Part shown: positions 6,402-12,598 of the stretch, piece after piece
Numbering within the stretch: position 1 is the first letter of the stretch
Layout of the letters: every line of letters starts with the position of its first letter
From: an uncultured Polyangiaceae bacterium
GTDB lineage: Bacteria; Myxococcota_A; Polyangia; Polyangiales; Polyangiaceae
Length of the DNA: 12,598 bases
Direction: 5' to 3'
Assembly: GCA_938004815.1 (NCBI GenBank)
Contig: CALKVR010000973.1
Coordinates: 1-12,598, forward strand
Notes under the pieces: model-generated
Databases searched by the model: none
The model's input: the letters and a program-made list of their open reading frames with translations, nothing else
Told to the model about the DNA's origin: nothing
Translations under genes and position numbers: made by a program

Positions 6402-9400
6402 TCACGATGTCCTCGGAGGATGCGCCACACGCGGGTCGGCCGGCGGCGGGTCCAACACGGTCTGGTAGGGCTTCCCTGTTGCGGCCGCCTGGGCCATCGC
6501 GTCATAGCGCGCGAGGATGAGGTTCTTGGTCCGGAAGTACCCGTGCGCCTCCACGTCGTGACGCTTCACGATCGGGAAGGTCTCCATCACGTAGTCGACG
6601 TCGTCACGGGGCAGGCCGTAGAGATGGAAGAACGCCGCATCAAGCTCGGCACGCAGGAGCGCGCGGCGCTCCGGATCCCAACGGAAGGGGGGACCGGCGT
6701 AGCCGCAGTCCTTCGCGAAGGGCTCGAGGTCCCAGGCGGTGTAGGTGAGTTCGAGGTTGTTGCGCTGGATGAATCCGCCCGCCGACTCGCCGAACATCCA
6801 GAACCCATCGAAGGACTCGGGACCCAACGCCGCCAGCTGCTCGAACGTCGATTGAGGAAAGCTCGGCTGCGACAGCTTGGATCTGGCGACAAAATCGTAA
6901 ACGAAACTGTTGTAGAGCGATTCGAGGAGAAGCAGCCCTGCCGCATCCGGCCCGCTCGTGATGATAAACCCATACGAGGCTGGTCCCCACGGCAGGATGC
7001 AGGCCACTACGGTCCGCTCGTCGCCCGCGCGCGCGACCCGCCGGTACCCGAGCAAGCCGGTGCGACACAGTCCGCGACGTCGCCCCAGCATCTCGACCGC
7101 ATCCGGTGTGGGAACCCAGTTGTTGGGCTCAACCTGAAAGCCGGGGTCAAGCAGCTGCGAGTCGGTAACCGATACAGTCTCGCCGTTGGGCTCTTGAGCG
7201 AAGCGATGATTGAACTGATGTCCCAGCCTGCCTTCGTAAAGCGGCAGCATCTGGTCCTGGCCCTTAACGAAGACGTTCCCCTTGAGCGTCCAGCCTTCGG
7301 ACTCGAGCTCTGCGCGAGTCCGGAATAGGTGCGAGTCGTTCGACATGTGAAACATAGTCGACAGCTTCACGCCCCAGGCGTTCGCCTCCGGCTGGCCGTC
7401 CCGGGCCTCGCGAAACAGGATGGGGACCCGTCGATAGATTCCTTTGGTGATCTGGGCATCCCGATGCGTCCGAAAGATCGGGCAGGTGCGGGTGTTAGGA
7501 TTGATGAGTGCGATATCCTCGGGCGTCAGCTCGAAGACGCGCTCGGCATCCTTCAAGTGAGACACGGATCGCAGGCCAAACGCGAAGGTCGCGCGCTCGG
7601 ATCTCCCCAACGTCAGCAGACAGAATTTGAAACGGGCGTGACCGATGTCGCCGAAGAGCTCCCCACCGCTCTGAAAGTCGAAGAGGCAGACGAGGTGCTT
7701 ACCGTCAACGATGGCCTGGAAGTACTCCTTCGTCGTGTCATCCGTTGCGATCCCACTCGGCACGATAAATCCCGCGCGCCCGGTCGATCCGGTGAGCGCG
7801 CGATCGAGCTCGGCGAAGACGGAGTAAGTGTTCACGTCACCCTTCCCGCATAGCGGGAACCGACCGCTCCGTCGCAAGAGATGGCTGTTCCCTTCAGCCT
7901 CGCGCGCAGCGGCCTCGTAGGCGCGAGCAATCGCGTGGAGCGCGGTACCCGCGTCGGCCTCACGGATCTGTTTGATCAGCCGCTCGCGCGCGGCGGCTGT
8001 GGGAGCCTGGGCGATCTCAGGGAGGCGCTCGGCGAAGAATTCCTTTTCGACCAGCTTCACCTTCTCCCACGGCGGGTTTCCAAGCACCACATCGAAGCCG
8101 CCTTCCCAACCACACGGATCGCTCTCGTCCACGAGCTGCTTGGGCCTGAGGATGTGGGGGAAGGCGAGGTGCCAATGGAAGAAGCCGTACTGGTCTCGCA
8201 GGCGGGTAACCTCGGCGCGTAGCTCGGCGGAGGCACCCCCGGGCTCCTGAACCAGCCGGCGGTAGGTGGCCTCGGTCGGGCACAGGTCGCGGATCGCGCT
8301 GACTTCTCCGCGCTCGGTCGCTTCTTTGCGCCACACGAAGGCGGCGCACCAAAGGTCCGCAAGGAAGCGCGCGGAGTCGAACGCGCGGCTCCCGACGAGC
8401 TCGGTGTAGCGCGACTCCTTTTCGCGGACGGCGGCGAGACTGGCGTCGCTTGCGGCGTCGACGAGGCGGGCGACCTCTCCGAGGCGCACGTAGGTGGATG
8501 GCGGCGGCGCGGAGAAATCGATGGCGATCTCGGCGCGCTCGTTGCGGTTCTGCCGCTTGATGGCGCTCGCGACGCGCCTGTCGTCGCCCTCGAGCGGCTC
8601 GAAGGCCTCATCCGGGATGCCGCGGGCAATGAGTGCCGGTGTCGCACCGAGCAAGGCGTTCCCCTGCTGAATGTGGGCGTCGAGAAACGATAGCGGTCGC
8701 CCCGGCTCGAGTGCCTCGATCCAGAGCGATACCTTGCAGAGCTCGACTGCCATCGGGTTCAGGTCCACGCCGAAGAGGCAGCGACCGACGACGTCGCGCA
8801 TGGCCGATCTGCGGTCGTGGGGTGAAGGCTCCTCATCGGGGTGTCGGATGCGAGCCAGACGCTCGGCCAGGCGCCGAGCCGCGGCGACCAGAAAGTGCCC
8901 CGACCCGCACGCCGGATCGACGACGCGCAGCGCGAGGAGCGCGGTCTCGGCCTCGGCCTGCGACTTTCCACTCGTGGCCGCGTCGACGACGGGGTCGAGC
9001 GCCGTGTCGAGCAAACAGTCGACGAGGGAGGCGGGGGTGTAGTAGCTGCCCGTCGTCTTGCGCTCGTGTCCGGCGGCACTGGAGAGCTCGAACGTGCCGG
9101 CGTCCACGTCGAGGACGGGGTGCAGCTCGAGCAAACCCTCGTACACACTGCCGAGCTCTTGCGCGCCGAGGTTGCGGTAGGAGATGCGGAGGGTGCGTTT
9201 GCCCTCGGTCAGCTCTCCGAGCGCACGTAGCGCGGCGAAGAGGTGACGATTCGAGACCATCGACCTGCCCACGTGCGGGAGCTCCCATGGATCGAAGAGG
9301 CGGGAGCCGAGGGCCGGGAGCCCGAGCGCTGGCTCGCCCTCCCACAGCCCTCCGAGGACGAGCCGGAGCTGATGCCAGCTGTCCGCGTGGGCACCGCCGA

Positions 9401-10400
9401 TGGCGCGCGAAGCGAGCGCTCGGAGGCGCTCGGTCGAATAGAATCGTGTGTAGCGCTCACGCACGTCGGCAGGGACCGAGCTCGGCAGGAGGGCGTCACG
9501 GTCCTCGGCGACGAAGAGAAACAGGATGCGGTAGACGAGGCGGAGCAGCTCGCGAAAGTAGTCATCCTTCGAGAGCCAGCCGCCTTTGAGCGCCTCGCGG
9601 AGGGCCAGGTTCTCGGGATGCTTCAAGAAGCCTGCTCCGAGCTCCGAGATGGCCGTCTCCACGCCGGTCCGCAACCGATCGAGGGCCCGGACCCCCTCTT
9701 CCTGTCCGGTCTTGAACCAGCGTTCGAGCCAGCAGGCCTCGGGCTTGGCCTCCTCGAAGCGGCTGTGGTGGCAGAGCGCAAAGAGCAGCGCGAACTCGCC
9801 GTAGAGACCGCCGTCGAAGACGCGCTCGAGATCGAACTCGACGTACGCGGCGGAGCTCAGGCTCTGATGGTCACGCAAGAGGCGCACGACGAGACCGTTC
9901 GAGACGATCCCCCACAAGCTCGCGTCGCTGCGGTTCAGCAGGTCTTGCACGAGGCCGTGAGGCGATGTCCGCACCCCGCCCTGCCCCGGGCCGGCGGCCG
10001 GGCGCTTGTCGATCGAGACCCTCGCGCCGACCAGGTGGATCGGCACGTGCCCCCACGCGTGCGAGATGGGCAGCGCCGCTCCCTCAACCCGAAAAGCCTC
10101 GCCTGCAACGGCGAGCGGCCCCCATCCGAGCTCCCGAAAGAGAGGCAAGAGCCAAGCGTCTTGCGTGAGCACGGTCGCGAAGTCGTTCTTGGTAAGGCGC
10201 CCGAGCTTGAAGCGGAACGCGCGCCAGATGGGCTGCAGCGCCGTCCAGGCGCGACTCGCTGCTTCACCCAAAGGGACGTCGTAGTGGTAATCGGCCGCTG
10301 TCAGGCCGGGGAGCTTCGGATCCTGTCGGACGATGCGCTCGAGGAGCTCCGGGTGCAGCAGGCCGCCCTCGGTCGTAACCGATGAGAGGACGGCGCTCAC
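6402..10400 (-). CDS. Eco57I/PglX/DrmMI-like adenine-N6 DNA methyltransferase
   Basis: The 1332-residue protein starts at GTG 10400, in a GTGA overlap with the helicase stop and with GAGGTG four bases upstream. It should transfer a methyl group from S-adenosylmethionine to adenine N6 in DNA. The order of motifs is: a long N-terminal region (1-440), motif X TTGSYYTPASLV (449-460), motif I VVDPACGSGHFL (493-504), the VDLNPMAVELCKVSLW segment around Asp546, and motif IV GNPPWEKV (774-781) with the NPPW of N6-adenine enzymes. A family block with GKGDVNTYSVFAELD and FIVPSG lies at 852-882. Residues 1000-1332 presumably recognise the target and end with a conserved-looking block (RAELDAAFFHLYGLP, ARYDAM). 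Size and gene order behind a DrmD-like helicase fit the class 1 DISARM methylase DrmMI. PglX of BREX and Eco57I-type single-chain restriction-methylases are relatives, but I see no PD-(D/E)xK nuclease at the N-terminus. No frameshift is visible. Confidence 0.9.
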   Translation of the reverse strand: MSAVLSSVTTEGGLLHPELLERIVRQDPKLPGLTAADYHYDVPLGEAASRAWTALQPIWRAFRFKLGRLTKNDFATVLTQDAWLLPLFRELGWGPLAVAGEAFRVEGAALPISHAWGHVPIHLVGARVSIDKRPAAGPGQGGVRTSPHGLVQDLLNRSDASLWGIVSNGLVVRLLRDHQSLSSAAYVEFDLERVFDGGLYGEFALLFALCHHSRFEEAKPEACWLERWFKTGQEEGVRALDRLRTGVETAISELGAGFLKHPENLALREALKGGWLSKDDYFRELLRLVYRILFLFVAEDRDALLPSSVPADVRERYTRFYSTERLRALASRAIGGAHADSWHQLRLVLGGLWEGEPALGLPALGSRLFDPWELPHVGRSMVSNRHLFAALRALGELTEGKRTLRISYRNLGAQELGSVYEGLLELHPVLDVDAGTFELSSAAGHERKTTGSYYTPASLVDCLLDTALDPVVDAATSGKSQAEAETALLALRVVDPACGSGHFLVAAARRLAERLARIRHPDEEPSPHDRRSAMRDVVGRCLFGVDLNPMAVELCKVSLWIEALEPGRPLSFLDAHIQQGNALLGATPALIARGIPDEAFEPLEGDDRRVASAIKRQNRNERAEIAIDFSAPPPSTYVRLGEVARLVDAASDASLAAVREKESRYTELVGSRAFDSARFLADLWCAAFVWRKEATERGEVSAIRDLCPTEATYRRLVQEPGGASAELRAEVTRLRDQYGFFHWHLAFPHILRPKQLVDESDPCGWEGGFDVVLGNPPWEKVKLVEKEFFAERLPEIAQAPTAAARERLIKQIREADAGTALHAIARAYEAAAREAEGNSHLLRRSGRFPLCGKGDVNTYSVFAELDRALTGSTGRAGFIVPSGIATDDTTKEYFQAIVDGKHLVCLFDFQSGGELFGDIGHARFKFCLLTLGRSERATFAFGLRSVSHLKDAERVFELTPEDIALINPNTRTCPIFRTHRDAQITKGIYRRVPILFREARDGQPEANAWGVKLSTMFHMSNDSHLFRTRAELESEGWTLKGNVFVKGQDQMLPLYEGRLGHQFNHRFAQEPNGETVSVTDSQLLDPGFQVEPNNWVPTPDAVEMLGRRRGLCRTGLLGYRRVARAGDERTVVACILPWGPASYGFIITSGPDAAGLLLLESLYNSFVYDFVARSKLSQPSFPQSTFEQLAALGPESFDGFWMFGESAGGFIQRNNLELTYTAWDLEPFAKDCGYAGPPFRWDPERRALLRAELDAAFFHLYGLPRDDVDYVMETFPIVKRHDVEAHGYFRTKNLILARYDAMAQAAATGKPYQTVLDPPPADPRVAHPPRTS

Positions 10401-12598
10401 GCGCCACCTCGCGCCGGGCCAGTGGCGCTGGCATCGGGCAGGAACACGTAGACGCCCAGAAGATCCACCGGCTCGTGGACGCGGACCCCGAGCCCCCCGA
10501 GCGATCGACCGAGGGCGCCTCCCTTGGTCGCCTCGCGCACGCGGCGGTGCGCGTCGAGGAGCGCGGCCCCGCGAGCTTGTACGCGCGCGGAGAGGCTTTC
10601 ACGGATCGCAGGGAGACCATCCAGGATGCGCGCGAGCTGCATGCGGGCGGCGTCCGGCTCGACGTTGGCTGAGGGAGCGACGTCGAAGAGCGCTTCGGCA
10701 GCGGCATCCTCGAGCCAGACCGCCTTGTCGGGCGCGCCCGTGAACGCCGCCACGAGCAGGTCCTCGGCCAGAAGCTCCCGCGCCTGCCCCTTGGTGTCCT
10801 TGCCCTCGAGGTGACACCGAAGACGCAGGAGAAGAAGCGTCGTCCGGGTCGCGACGTCGCGTGTCCGAATGACCGCGGCGCGACGCGCGAGCCGCAAGTC
10901 GGCGGCGTGGACCGGATCGAGGCACGCTTCGAGCGTGAAGCGCGCGAGCGACTCGACGAACGGGTGCGTGCGCGTGAGCAACACCCCGGCGGCCGGCGGC
11001 TGCCCCGCGAACACGACGTGCTGCACGTTGGGCCCACCGAGCGCGTCTTGCGTCGCCGCGGGTAGGCCGCGCAGATCGACGACCTCGACCGCGCTTTCGG
11101 CTCCTGGCCCATCGGGGAGGTGCGCGAGTGGGGCGCCGAGCGCGGCCATCGTGGTGCGAACGAAGCGCGCAACGTCCCTCTCACCTCCGAGGACCCGCCG
11201 CACCTCGACCAACTCTCGGAATAGCTCGTCGTTTACCACGCGCTCCAGCGCTTCGTGGGCGAACAGCGACCGCACAGCTTTCTCACGGGCTTCGGCCTCC
11301 TTCCAGATGGGCTCGCCATCCGCTCGTGCCGCACCGAAGAGATCCAATTGGAGCCCGGTCGCGGCGAGATCGCCGTACCCGAACAGCTCGAGCTGCTCGG
11401 TGGTTGGGTTCTCGAGAATGCCGGCCGAGCCGAGGAGCGCGCGCTCGAGCGTCTCGACGTCACCGGGGACGGGCACGGCCACGCCGAGATGCTTCCGGAT
11501 GGCTTCGTGCTTTCGCAGGATGACGTCGAGCACGAGCTTGTCGATGGGATCGTTCTTGCCGAACATCGTGAGCGCGCGCACGACCGGTACCGTCTGACCG
11601 AAGCGGTCGACGCGTCCCTCACGCTGCTCGTGTCGGGTCGGGTTCCAAGCCAGATCGTAGTGAACGACCGCATCGAACAGATGCTGGAGGTTGATGCCCT
11701 CGGAGAGACAGTCCGTCGCCACGAGAACCCGTGACGCCCCCCCGGCGAGTGACGCCACCCGTGCCTCTCGCTCTTCATGCGGCAGCGTGCCATCCACGAC
11801 CACCACCGCCGCCCGCCTGAGCTTCGCGCCCAGCGCTTCGCCGAGGTACCGCGCCGTCTCGATGAACCGGCAAAAGACGATCGGGTGGCGCCCCTCGTCG
11901 ATCAGCTGTTTGACGGCCTTCAAAAGCGCGGCGAGCTTCGCGTCCTCGGCCCCCGCAATGGCATCGGCCTCGGCCGCAAACGCGAGGAACCGCTTCGACA
12001 GCTCGGACGATGGCGACAGCTCGTCCGGCTGCGCGCCCGGCGCGACATCGAGCCCCTCGGCGGGCTCCTCGTCGAGATCGAAGAGCAGTCGCTTGCCTGC
12101 TTCGGCCGGGCCGGCCTCATCATCGGCCGTGGCGAGCTCGCTGCGCCGTCGCAGCGTCGCCGCCGCTGCTCGGGGGCTCGACGACAGCGCGCGCAAGAGG
12201 GAGAGCACGCTCCACCACCGCACGCGGGCGCGCCGCTGGTCGAGCCCGGGCTCTGTCACCAGCTCACGACAGAACCCTCGTATCTCATCGAAGAACCGGA
12301 CCTGACGTGGCTTCAACGTGACCGGGAGCTCGGCCGTCTCGCGCTTGGGAAACGCGGTCTCGGCGTCCATGTACTTCTTGATGTCGCCACGGCGGCGCTG
12401 CACGAGGTGCCGGGCTATGGCCTCGCGCTTGCGGCGGTTCTTCTCGCCCGTGAGATCTTCGGGCAAGTCCTCGAAGGCAGGGTCGAGGAGCGTCAGAAGC
12501 GACCGAAATGCGCTCCGATCGCCGCTGTGCGGCGTGGCCGTCACGAGCACCAGGTGGCGAGCCGCGTCCTTCGCGAGATGGCGCAGCAGGCCGTGCCG
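10397..12598 (-). CDS. drmD: SNF2-family helicase, DrmD-like, 5' end outside window
   Basis: The frame is open to the right edge, and a GTG at 12550 is internal. So only the C-terminal 733 residues are present, and the Walker A and DExx motifs lie outside. Visible helicase motifs are: motif III VTATPHSGD (12544-12518), motif V VLVATDCLSEGINLQ (11728-11684) and motif VI HEQREGRVDRFGQ (11632-11594). The region after motif III (FRSLLTLLDPAFEDLP, then ARHLVQRRRGDIKKYMD) matches my recollection of DISARM DrmD proteins, a branch of the HepA/RapA-like SNF2 family. An acidic insert lies between the motif III and motif V regions. The C-terminal 330 residues or so after motif VI have no named domain I can recognise. 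The protein would be an ATP-driven double-stranded DNA translocase or remodeller. It ends in a 4-base overlap with the methylase gene, so the two are expected to be made together. RapA-like transcription recycling is the main alternative but fits the context poorly. Confidence 0.85.
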   Translation of the reverse strand, partial: RHGLLRHLAKDAARHLVLVTATPHSGDRSAFRSLLTLLDPAFEDLPEDLTGEKNRRKREAIARHLVQRRRGDIKKYMDAETAFPKRETAELPVTLKPRQVRFFDEIRGFCRELVTEPGLDQRRARVRWWSVLSLLRALSSSPRAAAATLRRRSELATADDEAGPAEAGKRLLFDLDEEPAEGLDVAPGAQPDELSPSSELSKRFLAFAAEADAIAGAEDAKLAALLKAVKQLIDEGRHPIVFCRFIETARYLGEALGAKLRRAAVVVVDGTLPHEEREARVASLAGGASRVLVATDCLSEGINLQHLFDAVVHYDLAWNPTRHEQREGRVDRFGQTVPVVRALTMFGKNDPIDKLVLDVILRKHEAIRKHLGVAVPVPGDVETLERALLGSAGILENPTTEQLELFGYGDLAATGLQLDLFGAARADGEPIWKEAEAREKAVRSLFAHEALERVVNDELFRELVEVRRVLGGERDVARFVRTTMAALGAPLAHLPDGPGAESAVEVVDLRGLPAATQDALGGPNVQHVVFAGQPPAAGVLLTRTHPFVESLARFTLEACLDPVHAADLRLARRAAVIRTRDVATRTTLLLLRLRCHLEGKDTKGQARELLAEDLLVAAFTGAPDKAVWLEDAAAEALFDVAPSANVEPDAARMQLARILDGLPAIRESLSARVQARGAALLDAHRRVREATKGGALGRSLGGLGVRVHEPVDLLGVYVFLPDASATGPARGGA
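10405..10410 (-). promoter_or_regulatory. Ribosome binding site of the methylase
   Basis: GAGGTG on the minus strand lies four bases before GTG 10400, inside the end of the helicase gene. It supports the GTG start used for translational coupling. Confidence 0.5.

Noticed and set aside
4445..6520. 691-residue plus-strand open frame across mcrB
   Set aside because: It is a shadow of mcrB caused by high GC. It has no recognisable domain, while the opposite strand has all McrB motifs.
9243..10385. 380-residue plus-strand open frame opposite the methylase N-terminus
   Set aside because: The translation shows no family features, and the antisense gene has a consistent methylase structure. GC-driven long frames are common here.
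1..12598. CRISPR arrays, tRNA or rRNA genes, insertion sequences, attachment sites
   Set aside because: No regularly spaced repeats, tRNA-like cloverleaf, transposase or flanking terminal repeats were seen on either strand. Short sites could have been missed by eye.

Overview
The window is GC-rich DNA (well above 60% by eye, with strong G/C at third codon positions) and is packed with coding sequence. It looks like a bacterial chromosomal defence island. The base composition and protein style would suit a myxobacterium/deltaproteobacterium or another high-GC soil bacterium, but nothing here fixes the taxon.

Layout. The left end (1-1620) is on the + strand. It holds the 3' part of a gene for a CHAT-domain (caspase-like) peptidase, then an 83-bp gap with a small repeat cluster, then an XRE-type helix-turn-helix regulator with an unrecognised C-terminal half. 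The rest (12598-1628) is on the - strand and reads as one tightly packed operon. Its order is: SNF2-type helicase resembling DISARM DrmD (5' end outside the window), a 1332-aa Eco57I/PglX/DrmMI-like adenine-N6 DNA methyltransferase, a 916-aa McrB-like AAA+ NTPase with Mrr_N-type and EVE-type reader domains, a McrC-like PD-(D/E)xK nuclease, and a 246-aa protein with a RadC/JAMM-like pattern that carries an enlarged loop. Helicase/methylase and mcrB/mcrC each overlap by the same 4 bases (GTGA). Methylase and mcrB are 19 bp apart, and the last gene starts inside the end of mcrC. The operon converges on the regulator gene with a 7-bp gap.

How the genes may work together (inference). A helicase-methylase pair of the class 1 DISARM type (drmD-drmMI) is followed by a McrBC restriction module, not by drmA-drmB-drmC. 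The methylase would mark self DNA. The McrB reader domains would sense modification or sequence state, McrC would cut, and the SNF2 helicase would move along or remodel DNA. The last gene is a possible metalloprotease-like accessory with no obvious place in either parent system. The neighbouring CHAT and XRE genes may be a separate abortive-infection type unit. The most interesting points are the mixed DISARM/McrBC gene order and the putative JAMM-like last gene.
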